A stretch of DNA of 64,000 bases, from IMG/VR virus record IMGVR_UViG_3300042327_001260, positions 62,001 through 126,000 of that record; one strand, 5' to 3'. The notes beneath the pieces are model-generated. The model was not told the origin of the DNA. It searched no databases and saw only the letters and a list, made by a program, of their open reading frames with translations. The position numbers and the translations under genes are program-made. The stretch is from a virus. This document shows positions 25,319 to 33,107 of the stretch, one piece after another; the first letter of the stretch is position 1, and every line of letters starts with the position of its first letter.

Positions 25319-26368
25319 TTAATTAGATAATAGTCTTTCTCTAATAATTTCATATAGAGCAGGTAAATCATCGTCTGACACAAAAAAAGGATTACCGTCA
25401 AAACCGTCAATTAAGTATAAACCATCTTTATCTTCAATAACATCGATAGTTTCAAGATTGTGAATTGTTTCGGTTTCTTCATCCTCATAGTCATCATCAT
25501 ATTGTAAAAGTGAGTTCATTACCGTTTGAGGTGTGTAAACAATTGGTTTATAAACGTATTCGTATTTTTTATACCCAAGTTCTTTAACCATGTTTTTTCC
25601 GGCATCAATTGCACATTTAACATCATCAATAGATACAAACTCTTGGTTTGAGTGCATATTGTAATATCCACAAGACATGTTAATACAAGAAACGTCAGCC
25701 TTTTTCTTTAACTGTGATACGTCAGTGTATGGGTGAGATTGAACCAACATTTCATTACCAAAAGAATTTTCAATTGCTGACAATGATTTTGTAAAGAATT
25801 CACTTTCACGATCAAACAAACGAACTCCCGAGCAAATCTCGGATATTAAATGATTGCCAGGGGCATCGTATTGAGTAATATAACCAACATCTTTTAAAAA
25901 ATCTTCATCACATTTTGATGATCCGTGACAACCCGTTTCTTCACTAACAAACAAACCAATTTTTACTTTATCTAATTGTTTTAAAAGTTCTAAACAAATA
26001 AAAATGCCACATTTGTCATCTCCACCTATACCTGTTGGGTTGCCGTCTTCAGTATATGCCTTTAGACATGAAACCTCATCTGTACCAAATGATTTACCAA
26101 AGGTGTTTGGTCTAACAAGACTTTCTTCTTTTACAACAATTTTATCTACTTTTTGGTGAACGGTATCTGTGTGGGCTATAAACATTGGGTAGAACTCCCC
26201 TTCTGAGAGTTCACCCTTTGTTGCGTAGACATTCATCATATTGTCTCGATAGAAAGACACGCCTGGAATGTTTTCAAGTTCATGGCAAAGATATTCAACC
26301 ATATCCTCTTCTTGATATGTTTTTGATGGTACTGATAATAATTCCTTAAATTTTTCTAAATTGTACAT
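25319..26368 (-). CDS. M20 family metallopeptidase (PepT/PepV-like)
   Basis: 349 aa from MYNLEKFKELLSVPSKTYQE. Zinc-site motifs are in place: A-H66-T-D68-T, G-G-D117-D-K, and S-E143-E144-T-G-C-H, with later Asp and His candidates (DAPGN, NMHSNQE). This is the dinuclear-zinc aminopeptidase/dipeptidase layout; cytoplasmic peptide hydrolysis is likely. The 16 upstream in-frame residues are poor, and a host-type promoter supports the chosen ATG. M20 enzymes are uncommon in phages; this may be a captured host gene that recycles amino acids from degraded peptides. Confidence 0.85.
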   Translation of the reverse strand: MYNLEKFKELLSVPSKTYQEEDMVEYLCHELENIPGVSFYRDNMMNVYATKGELSEGEFYPMFIAHTDTVHQKVDKIVVKEESLVRPNTFGKSFGTDEVSCLKAYTEDGNPTGIGGDDKCGIFICLELLKQLDKVKIGLFVSEETGCHGSSKCDEDFLKDVGYITQYDAPGNHLISEICSGVRLFDRESEFFTKSLSAIENSFGNEMLVQSHPYTDVSQLKKKADVSCINMSCGYYNMHSNQEFVSIDDVKCAIDAGKNMVKELGYKKYEYVYKPIVYTPQTVMNSLLQYDDDYEDEETETIHNLETIDVIEDKDGLYLIDGFDGNPFFVSDDDLPALYEIIRERLLSN

Positions 26369-26385
26369 CTTTTTTATCTTTTTTA

Positions 26386-26417
26386 CAAATATAACATATT
26401 TATATTTAAAATACAAA
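26386..26417 (-). promoter_or_regulatory. Host-type promoter TTTG-N20-TATATTTG
   Basis: On the - strand, TTTG (26417-26414), 20 nt, then TATATTTG (26393-26386), 17 nt before the peptidase start. Confidence 0.65.
26396..26403 (+). promoter_or_regulatory. Late-type promoter motif ATATTTAT
   Basis: 18 nt before the ATG at 26422 and inside the divergent host-type promoter, so early and late use could exclude each other. Confidence 0.5.
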
Positions 26418-26421
26418 TATT

Positions 26422-27078
26422 ATGAAAAGAATTATAAGATTAACAGAATCTGATTTAACAAGAATTGTTAGAAGAGTTCTAAGAGAAAGTGAGGATTCGG
26501 CAATGGCTATCGGAGATGATCCGAAAGAGTTTCACAGACATAGTGATGGAGGAAATCCAGGAATTGAGAAATTTTTAATGAATCCCCTTGATGAGGCAAT
26601 CGCCGATGAATTAGAACAACAACTTGAAAATGACCCGTACGCTAAAAATACAAAAAGTAATTTAGGTAAGGGTACAGGTAAAATGATGATTGAATTTAAT
26701 TATAAAATGATGAGTCCTGTTGAATTTATTGATCAAGTTCAAGAAGACGCAAAAGAAGGTATTTGTCACACAATAACATCTTATGAGTATAATAATAGAC
26801 TTTTAAAAAGTACCCTTATTAAAGTAAGAACAAACGAAGGACAATGTGCTAAAGCCGGATCATCTACAAAACCTAAAAAAACCACTAAGGCTTGTAAACA
26901 TTCTACAAAACAAGTTGTATTGGATAATGTGAAAGGATTCCAAAGATGGTGTATTAGTTCAGGTAACTACTACGCAGAATATACTGATGGATCAACTTCT
27001 AAATGTTCAAAAGTTGACGGTATAATAGGTTGTTGTACCGCCACATGTTACGCAAAAACAAGAAATAAAGATTACTAA
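26422..27078 (+). CDS. Leader-bearing cysteine-rich protein
   Basis: 218 aa. This is the archetype of the leader family: MKRIIRLTESDLTRIVRR with L7-T-E9 and then V-L20-R-E22. The middle is soluble. The C-terminal ~80 residues carry nine Cys, including CAKAGS, TKACKHST, RWCISS, SKCSKV and GCCTATC, with Tyr and Lys, suggesting disulfides or metal binding once ejected or secreted. No known family recognised. It is a single-gene unit with its own late-type motif and a strong terminator. Confidence 0.7.
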   Translation: MKRIIRLTESDLTRIVRRVLRESEDSAMAIGDDPKEFHRHSDGGNPGIEKFLMNPLDEAIADELEQQLENDPYAKNTKSNLGKGTGKMMIEFNYKMMSPVEFIDQVQEDAKEGICHTITSYEYNNRLLKSTLIKVRTNEGQCAKAGSSTKPKKTTKACKHSTKQVVLDNVKGFQRWCISSGNYYAEYTDGSTSKCSKVDGIIGCCTATCYAKTRNKDY

Positions 27079-27090
27079 AATATTTAAAAC

Positions 27091-27120
27091 AAAATCCCCA
27101 TTTAAAAGTGGGGATTTTTT
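27091..27120. terminator. Bidirectional rho-independent terminator
   Basis: AATCCCCA-TTTAAAAG-TGGGGATT followed by TTTT on the + strand. It lies between the convergent 26422 and clpC-like genes. Confidence 0.88.
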
Positions 27121-29159
27121 TATGCTTTTAATTTTCTTTTTGTTGGTTTTTTAATCTTAACCTCGGTTTTTTTATCTTTTTCATTATAAGACAATAAAAA
27201 CTTAGAACCTTTTTCAGGATTATCCGATATAATCTTATCAGTTACAGCATCATCAACCCATTTTTGAATTGTTCTTTTTAGAATTCTAGCCCCGAACCTT
27301 GTATCTGTACCAACACCAATTATATGTTTTTTAAGTGTTTCATCAACTTCTAATTCAAAATCAATAGATTCTATTCTTTTGTAAACTTTAACAAGTTCTA
27401 ATTCAACAATTTTCATTAAATCGTCCTCATTTAAATCTTTAAAATAAATAATTTCATCAAATCTATTAATAAACTCAGGTGCAAATTTTTTGAATAACTC
27501 CTTTTCCAACACGGATTTAATTTCTTCGTCCTTTTGTTCTTGTTTTGAGTTTGTTGAAAACCCTACGCCCGTACCATATTGTTGTACTACTCTTGTACCT
27601 ACGTTTGATGTCATCAAAATAATACAATTTTTGAAGTTAATTTTTCTACCATGTCCATCAGTTAAAAATCCTTCATCTAACATTTGTAAAAATACGTTAA
27701 ATATTTCGGGGTGAGCCTTTTCAATCTCGTCTAACAAAATTACAGAATACGGTTTGTTTTTAATTTTATTTAAAAACGGGGAACCATCCTCATATCCAAC
27801 ATAACCTGGAGAAGTTCCCGTTAGTTTTGATGTTGCGATTTTATCTGAAAACTCACTCATATCTAATCTTATAAGTGCATCTTCGGTATTAAACATATGT
27901 TTAGCTAACTGTTTTGCTAATTCTGTCTTACCAACACCTGAATTACCAATTAATAAACCACTAAAGATTGGTTTTTTTGGATCATTCAAACCTACTTTAT
28001 TTCTTTGTATTGCTCTTGATATTTTACTTATTGCATCATTTTGTCCAACAACTTTATTACTAAGAGTTTTTTTTAAGGTTTTTAATTGTTCCGTTTCGTC
28101 GTTTGTTATTTTATTGATTGGTATTTTTGTCATTAAAGATACGACATCGTAGACAACCTCCTCAGTAACCTCTCTTTTATATAAGTTTCTATTTTTTTCA
28201 AATTCGTCCTTTTCTCTTTGTAAATCAGACAAAACTTTACGTTCCTTATCTCTAAGATTTGCAGCCTCTTCATATTTTTGGCTGTTAATTACCTTAACCT
28301 TTTCTTTTTTAATATCTTCCGCCTGCCTTTTTAAGTTCTCAATAATTTCAGGTAATTTAATTTCAACTTGTGATCTAGCACCAACCTCATCAATAATATC
28401 AAACGCCTTATCAGGAAATTCTCTATCTGTGATATATCTATCGGCTAATTCAACACATAGTTTTAAAATATCATCACTATATTTTACTTTATGGTGATTC
28501 TCATATCTTTCTTTTGAGTTTTGAAGTATCTCTAACGTCTCTTCTTTTGTTGAAGGGTCAACCATAACTTTTTGGAATCTTCTTTCAAGGGCTCCGTCCT
28601 TCTCGATGTTTTTTCTATATTCTTCTAATGTAGTTGCTCCAATACATTGTAATTCACCACGAGAAAGTGCGGGTTTAAATATGTTAGATGCATCCATAGA
28701 ACCTGAAGAGTTTCCTGCACCAATCATTGTATGTATTTCATCAATGAAAATAATAATATCAGGGTTCGCATAAAGTTCTTCAATAATAACTTTCATACGT
28801 TCTTCAAACTGTCCTCTATATTTTGTTCCTGCAACAATAGAAGTCATATCTAAAGAAACAATCCTTTTTCCTGATAAATTTTGCGGACAGTCCCCTTCAA
28901 AAATCTTTTTAGCTAACCCCTCAACAATCGCAGTTTTACCACAACCAGGTTCACCAAGAATTATAGGGTTATTTTTTTTCCTTCTTGATAGAATCTGAGC
29001 AATCCGATTAATTTCATTCTCTCTTCCAACAACAGGATCTAATTTACCTTCTTCTGCTAATTTGATTAAATCCCTTGAAAAATTATCAAGTACTGGGGTT
29101 TTTGTTGATCCGTCTTGGGATTTCTTCGGTTTTTCGTTACCGTCTACTGACTCTATCAT
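27120..29159 (-). CDS. ClpC-like AAA+ unfoldase lacking the N-domain
   Basis: A 679-aa Hsp100 ATPase. D1 has GEPGCGKT (69-76) and IIIFIDE (135-141). A UVR-like ClpC middle segment (QKYEEAANLRDKE) lies at about 294-306. D2 has GNSGVGKT (405-412) and VILLDEIEKAHP. The loop VGF (532-534) in D2 aligns with the ClpP-docking tripeptide of ClpC, so pairing with host ClpP is likely. Cellular ClpC has ~150 more N-terminal residues forming the adaptor-binding domain; here the sequence starts with a short charged tail just before D1. Substrate choice is therefore probably changed. It may degrade host proteins or tmRNA-tagged products. Confidence 0.9.
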   Translation of the reverse strand: MIESVDGNEKPKKSQDGSTKTPVLDNFSRDLIKLAEEGKLDPVVGRENEINRIAQILSRRKKNNPIILGEPGCGKTAIVEGLAKKIFEGDCPQNLSGKRIVSLDMTSIVAGTKYRGQFEERMKVIIEELYANPDIIIFIDEIHTMIGAGNSSGSMDASNIFKPALSRGELQCIGATTLEEYRKNIEKDGALERRFQKVMVDPSTKEETLEILQNSKERYENHHKVKYSDDILKLCVELADRYITDREFPDKAFDIIDEVGARSQVEIKLPEIIENLKRQAEDIKKEKVKVINSQKYEEAANLRDKERKVLSDLQREKDEFEKNRNLYKREVTEEVVYDVVSLMTKIPINKITNDETEQLKTLKKTLSNKVVGQNDAISKISRAIQRNKVGLNDPKKPIFSGLLIGNSGVGKTELAKQLAKHMFNTEDALIRLDMSEFSDKIATSKLTGTSPGYVGYEDGSPFLNKIKNKPYSVILLDEIEKAHPEIFNVFLQMLDEGFLTDGHGRKINFKNCIILMTSNVGTRVVQQYGTGVGFSTNSKQEQKDEEIKSVLEKELFKKFAPEFINRFDEIIYFKDLNEDDLMKIVELELVKVYKRIESIDFELEVDETLKKHIIGVGTDTRFGARILKRTIQKWVDDAVTDKIISDNPEKGSKFLLSYNEKDKKTEVKIKKPTKRKLKA

Positions 29160-29180
29160 AGTTATTTATTTTTTAAATAT

Positions 29181-29188
29181 TAAACATA
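29181..29188 (-). promoter_or_regulatory. Candidate host-like -7 element TATGTTTA
   Basis: Reads TATGTTTA on the - strand, 21 nt before the clpC-like start, with a TTG 18 nt further upstream. It differs from TAnnTTTG at the last base. Confidence 0.35.
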
Positions 29189-29226
29189 ACCTAAATAATA
29201 ATCAATCAATTATTTTAATTTGTATA

Positions 29227-29256
29227 TTTGTCAGTAAATATGACATTTTGTCAGTA
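29227..29256. repeat. Possible operator: repeated TTTGTCAGTA and TGTCA/TGACA dyad
   Basis: TTTGTCAGTA occurs at 29227-29236 and again at 29247-29256, exactly 20 nt apart. The dyad TGTCA-N7-TGACA spans 29229-29245. It lies in the 238-nt gap between the divergent clpC-like gene and the 29398 gene, which otherwise holds only promoter motifs. Confidence 0.4.
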
Positions 29257-29374
29257 TTTTAATTTTGTTATTTATTTAGTAAAAAATTATACCAAAATAA
29301 AACAATTAAAATAAAAATATCACATTGGTGATGGTATTAATCTGCTTTAAAAGTGGACTTTTCGTTTTATTTAC

Positions 29375-29382
29375 ATATTTAT
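29375..29382 (+). promoter_or_regulatory. Late-type promoter motif ATATTTAT
   Basis: 15 nt before the ATG at 29398. Confidence 0.5.
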
Positions 29383-29397
29383 TTTAAAAAAAACATT

Positions 29398-30984
29398 ATG
29401 AGAAATAACTTTATTTTAACTGAAGACGAAAAAAGAAGAATATTAGGTTTATATGAAACCCCTTCATCAAGAACAATTACAGAACAATACACGGGTAAAC
29501 CAGGTGCGGGATATGCGTCAGTTGCTATTTGTAAACAAAATGTTCCTATGAATGTTGTTATGAATGCGGGTTTGAATTGGAAAACAGTAAGAGCCGCTTG
29601 GGGTTCAACAGGAACCGCACAAGATAATATGGCGCTTAGAAACGCGTTCTGTGATGGTTGGAGACCTGGCGATGCGAAACCAGGAGCTGCAGGTGGAGGT
29701 GTCGCGGGAGCAGGTGCCACAGGAGCCGCAGGTGCAGGTGGGGGTGCTACAGGTGTTGTTGCTCCCGATGGAGTTGCTCAATCGGCGGTTAGTCCTGATT
29801 GTATTAATTTGACAGTTTCAGGAAGTTTTCCTGCAAATGTTTCATCTGATCCAAAACATATTACAAATTTCCTCAATAAGTTTATGGCACAGATAAATGC
29901 AAATCCACTATTACAATCGTCTTATAAGGCGGGTACTCTATATGTGGGAGGTATTAAATTAACAGGAGGGGCGAGTAACACATATGGTGGTCCTGTTGCC
30001 CCTGAAGTTGATAATAACTATAACCCGACAAGTCCGTCACCAAACGTAAGATACACAGGGAACGCGACTAAAAATAAGGCATTAGCAGTTCAAAGAGCTA
30101 ATGGTTTATATGCTGAGTTACAAAAACAATTACCGGCAATGAGAATTAATTTCGGACCAAGTGTTCAACCAACGGTATCATCTATGATTGTGGATACAGG
30201 TGGTCGTCCCGATTCATCAAAAACCGCAGCGTATCCAAATCCTGGACAAATTGTAAAATGTGAAATCGATTTATGTGGTGTAAATGCCGGATCATCAACA
30301 GGAGCTACTCCAACAACCGCAACAACAGTTACTGATACAGGTTCAACTCCAACAACAGCAACAACAGTTACTGATACAGGTTCAACACCAACAAACTTAA
30401 CTCAAATACAAGTTGAGATTCTTGATTGTTTTAAAGATGCTAAAATACAAGTTAACTACACGGGTACCGGACATAAATGTAATTTTGCGGTTTATGAAAT
30501 ATTTGTTAATGGTGTAAAATTAAAAAGAACCACAGGACAAGATTATGCTAGTTTAAATAATAAGGGCGATTTTGATAACGCTGAGAAAAAAGGTGAACAT
30601 AGATTTAACACTTTTATTATTGATAAAATTACAGCAACGTCTTTTGTTAATAAGGAAAGTTTATACGCATATAAAGGAAATTTACAAATAGATGCCGTTT
30701 GTGTATTAAAAAATCCTAAAAATGCTGCAGGATGGAATGGTGGTGGAGGTTGTCACGATGGTGTTGGTGAGGTAATTTGTGATGTTAATGGTCAAGAATA
30801 CTCAGAAACCGCAACGACTCCTGATAAGTATGGTGAGTCTTTAACGTTAGCCAATTTCCCGGCATGTAAAGCACAGTATGAAAAATTAATGCAATCTGGA
30901 GGTTTAAATAGTTTAGGAAGTGGTACTACCGCAGCACCACAACAACCAAAACAAAAAAGAGGATTATTCGGAAGAAGACAATAA
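29398..30984 (+). CDS. Leader-bearing Gly/Thr-rich protein with GWRPG motif
   Basis: 528 aa from MRNNFILTEDEKRRILGLYE, chosen because the leader starts here; it has L7-T-E9, L18-Y-E20 and I27-T-E29. Residues 61-91 (W-K-T-V-R then GSTGTAQDN then AFCDGWRPG) match a segment of the 11159 protein. A Gly/Ala-rich linker follows. The segment around KNKALAVQRANGLYAELQKQLP faintly recalls OmpA-like domains. A 13-residue Thr-rich unit is repeated in tandem near residues 303-332. The C-terminal part is beta-rich with Cys. Unknown function; probably packaged. Confidence 0.65.
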   Translation: MRNNFILTEDEKRRILGLYETPSSRTITEQYTGKPGAGYASVAICKQNVPMNVVMNAGLNWKTVRAAWGSTGTAQDNMALRNAFCDGWRPGDAKPGAAGGGVAGAGATGAAGAGGGATGVVAPDGVAQSAVSPDCINLTVSGSFPANVSSDPKHITNFLNKFMAQINANPLLQSSYKAGTLYVGGIKLTGGASNTYGGPVAPEVDNNYNPTSPSPNVRYTGNATKNKALAVQRANGLYAELQKQLPAMRINFGPSVQPTVSSMIVDTGGRPDSSKTAAYPNPGQIVKCEIDLCGVNAGSSTGATPTTATTVTDTGSTPTTATTVTDTGSTPTNLTQIQVEILDCFKDAKIQVNYTGTGHKCNFAVYEIFVNGVKLKRTTGQDYASLNNKGDFDNAEKKGEHRFNTFIIDKITATSFVNKESLYAYKGNLQIDAVCVLKNPKNAAGWNGGGGCHDGVGEVICDVNGQEYSETATTPDKYGESLTLANFPACKAQYEKLMQSGGLNSLGSGTTAAPQQPKQKRGLFGRRQ

Positions 30985-31003
30985 AATTTTATAACTAAAT
31001 AGA

Positions 31004-31033
31004 AAAAAAGGGGGGTTATTAATCCCCCTTTTT
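31004..31033. terminator. Bidirectional rho-independent terminator
   Basis: AAAAAGGGGG-loop-CCCCCTTTTT between convergent genes; T-runs are available on both strands. Confidence 0.88.
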
Positions 31034-31622
31034 AATTATACATCATTTTGATAATATCTTTATCTAATTCAGAATAATTTTGAGTCTCAGTCCACCCTTG
31101 ATAAAAAATACTATCAACGTAACTAAAAGAGTCATTTCCAAAACCTAAACATTGTGTTAATTCTTCTCTCAAAACATGTTTTCTTTGAGTGTTATTCCAA
31201 CTTCTTTCGACATCAACAAAAGCCAATGACATATCAATTTCACCGTATTTAGGAAAGATAAAAAATAACCCCCAAGAATCCTCAATAAAACTTTTACTCA
31301 TCGGATTAACTTTTACATAATCGTCAGGGCCTCCGAAATAAAGTCTAACATTTGCTTTAGTAATATCGTCAGTTAAGTAAAACTCAATTGGGTCTATTAA
31401 ATCGTTTAATTCTTTTAAAATTTTAATAGTCTCATCCTTTAATTCTTGATTGCAGTTACCTTGGATTATAACATACACATCTTTTTTAAATTTTAATATT
31501 TCTTTATGTGAACTATATTCAGTACCCATAGTAATCTCATTAAAATAAGAAACTACAGTGGTGTCCTGAGATAACCCTAAAAATCCTACTAATAAAAATA
31601 AAAGTGTTATTACTTGTTTCAT
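31032..31622 (-). CDS. Secreted DUF2927-like putative protease
   Basis: 196 aa with a signal peptide (MKQVITLLFLLVGFLGLSQ, cleaved after the SQ). The C-terminal half contains HVLREELTQCLGFGNDSFSYVDSIFYQ in parts, which matches DUF2927: a REELTQ helix in place of HExxH-type zinc helices, followed by N-D-S and Y-x-D-S. The family is predicted to be metallopeptidase-like, without proof. Sec export to the periplasm or beyond is likely. It looks like a captured bacterial gene and has a host-type promoter. Confidence 0.72.
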   Translation of the reverse strand: MKQVITLLFLLVGFLGLSQDTTVVSYFNEITMGTEYSSHKEILKFKKDVYVIIQGNCNQELKDETIKILKELNDLIDPIEFYLTDDITKANVRLYFGGPDDYVKVNPMSKSFIEDSWGLFFIFPKYGEIDMSLAFVDVERSWNNTQRKHVLREELTQCLGFGNDSFSYVDSIFYQGWTETQNYSELDKDIIKMMYN

Positions 31623-31639
31623 GGTTTTTAATTATACAA

Positions 31640-31670
31640 CAAATATAATACATTTATTTTAAACTGCAAA
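31640..31670 (-). promoter_or_regulatory. Host-type promoter TTTG-N19-TATATTTG
   Basis: On the - strand, TTTG (31670-31667), 19 nt, then TATATTTG (31647-31640), 17 nt before the DUF2927 gene. Confidence 0.68.
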
Positions 31671-31678
31671 ATATTTAT
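31671..31678 (+). promoter_or_regulatory. Late-type promoter motif ATATTTAT
   Basis: Four nucleotides (TTAT) before the ATG at 31683, back to back with the divergent host-type promoter. Confidence 0.55.
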
Positions 31679-31682
31679 TTAT

Positions 31683-31976
31683 ATGAGTGCATGGAAAGGA
31701 TTTATAGATGAGTTAAATTTAACAGAAAAATTAGAAGAAATATATTTCAGAATTAGGTTGGTTATTCAAAAAGAAGGGTGGTCAGATAAAGATTTAGAAC
31801 GACCACCATACTACCCAAATGAATTAATGAGTTTGCATCATAAATTTATGAATGAAAGAGATAAGTTACTTAAAACTATGGGTGATTATGGGTTTGATGT
31901 TGACTTAGACGAGTTGGTAAATTACCTTCAAGTTAAATTAAAAAAGATAGACGAAATAACTCCTTTAAAAAACTAA
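31683..31976 (+). CDS. Hypothetical protein, 97 aa
   Basis: Not recognised. A helical, charged protein beginning MSAWKGFIDELNLTEKLEE, with a PPYYPNE loop. It starts the rightward morphogenesis region, 2 nt before the KTSC gene. No clear L/I-x-E leader within the first residues. Confidence 0.6.
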   Translation: MSAWKGFIDELNLTEKLEEIYFRIRLVIQKEGWSDKDLERPPYYPNELMSLHHKFMNERDKLLKTMGDYGFDVDLDELVNYLQVKLKKIDEITPLKN

Positions 31977-31978
31977 TC

Positions 31979-32221
31979 ATGGCAATTAAAAAAACTGAAA
32001 TTATAGGAACAAAAATTATTTGTGAGATTGAATCAAGTAATTTAGTAAAAACAGAATATGACACAGTCACTAAAAAAATGATAGCCGAATTTAAAAATGG
32101 CGTAAGATATGAGTATGATGATGTCCCTCATAACACTTATGTTAAATTTAGAATGTCGGATTCACAAGGTAAGTATTTTAATTCAGATATATCTAAAAAA
32201 TTTAAGTATACAAAACTATAA
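31979..32221 (+). CDS. KTSC-domain protein
   Basis: 80 aa matching the KTSC domain: SSNLVKTEYDTVTKKMIAEF, NGVRYEYDDVP and GKYFNSDI are in the expected order. The domain is found alone or next to RNA- or lysyl-tRNA-synthetase-linked modules in bacteria and phages; its biochemical role is unsettled. Lies directly behind the 31683 gene. Confidence 0.82.
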   Translation: MAIKKTEIIGTKIICEIESSNLVKTEYDTVTKKMIAEFKNGVRYEYDDVPHNTYVKFRMSDSQGKYFNSDISKKFKYTKL

Positions 32222-32234
32222 TCATTTTTCTAAC

Positions 32235-32241
32235 TATTTAT
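32235..32241 (+). promoter_or_regulatory. Late-type promoter motif variant CTATTTATAA
   Basis: TATTTAT 7 nt before the ATG at 32249; the first base of the common motif is C. Confidence 0.4.
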
Positions 32242-32248
32242 AAGTTAT

Positions 32249-33022
32249 ATGTCAAAAGATAAAAAAATTATAAATAGTTTTTATTTACAGGATGAATTAA
32301 ATCCTGACGTTTGGATTTTACCAAATGAAAAATTCATGGGTGATCCTGAAGGACAAAAACCAAAATTAAAACCTGAAATCAGAGAAAGACTTTTAAAGGC
32401 TTCAAAAATATTTATAGAATATTTGGATGTTGATTTTTTTGTACAAGATATCATATTAATTGGTTCTTTGGTTGGTTATAATTGGAGTGAATTTTCAGAT
32501 TTTGATTTACATGTTGTATATGACCCTAAAGACTTTGGTGATGAGAGTGAATTATACAGTGAATTGTTTTATCTAAAAAAAACAATTTTCAATGCTGCTC
32601 ATGATATTAGAATAAAAGGGTTTGAAGTTGAGTTATTTGCACAAGATGTTAACGAAAAAGAATCAAGTGTGGGTAGGTATTCTGTTTTAAATGATGAGTG
32701 GGTTAGAATTCCAGAAAAAGAAAATTTCTCAATAGACGAAAAAACATTAAAAGACAAGGCAAAACAATGGATGGATATTATCGATGGTGTTTTAGAAAAC
32801 GCTGAGGATGAGGATCTTGAGGATGCAATAGAACTTGTTAAAAAATATAAAGATAAATTACGTAAATATAGAACTTGTGGTTTAAAAAAAGAAGGTGAAT
32901 TTTCTTATGAAAATTTAGTGTTTAAATTTTTAAGACGTAACGGATATATATCTAAATTAGAAGATTTTAAAAATAAAATTACAGATAAAAAACTGTCGTT
33001 AGAACAAGAAAATTTTGAATAA
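32249..33022 (+). CDS. Nucleotidyltransferase-fold protein
   Basis: 257 aa. The motif IILIGSLVGYNWSEFSDFDLH gives the GS...D-x-D signature of MNT/polymerase-beta-type nucleotidyltransferases, with a third acidic strand in VELFAQD. Such proteins are common just upstream of terminase in marine T4-like phages; the substrate is unknown. The C-terminal half is helical and Lys-rich. Confidence 0.75.
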   Translation: MSKDKKIINSFYLQDELNPDVWILPNEKFMGDPEGQKPKLKPEIRERLLKASKIFIEYLDVDFFVQDIILIGSLVGYNWSEFSDFDLHVVYDPKDFGDESELYSELFYLKKTIFNAAHDIRIKGFEVELFAQDVNEKESSVGRYSVLNDEWVRIPEKENFSIDEKTLKDKAKQWMDIIDGVLENAEDEDLEDAIELVKKYKDKLRKYRTCGLKKEGEFSYENLVFKFLRRNGYISKLEDFKNKITDKKLSLEQENFE

Positions 33023-33045
33023 AAGATAAATTACAAAATAACAAT

Positions 33046-33053
33046 ATATTTAT
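33046..33053 (+). promoter_or_regulatory. Late-type promoter motif ATATTTAT
   Basis: In ATATATTTATATAA, 54 nt before the ATG at 33108, the longest spacing in the set. It would start the terminase-portal unit. Confidence 0.5.
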
Positions 33054-33107
33054 ATAATAAAAAATTATACTAATGTAATTTAGTATTAACTTTAAACAAA
33101 TTAAAAA

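Noticed and set aside
30280-30400. Thr-rich tandem repeat as a regulatory DNA repeat
   Set aside because: It is a 13-residue coding repeat in frame within the 29398 protein; nothing indicates a DNA-level role.
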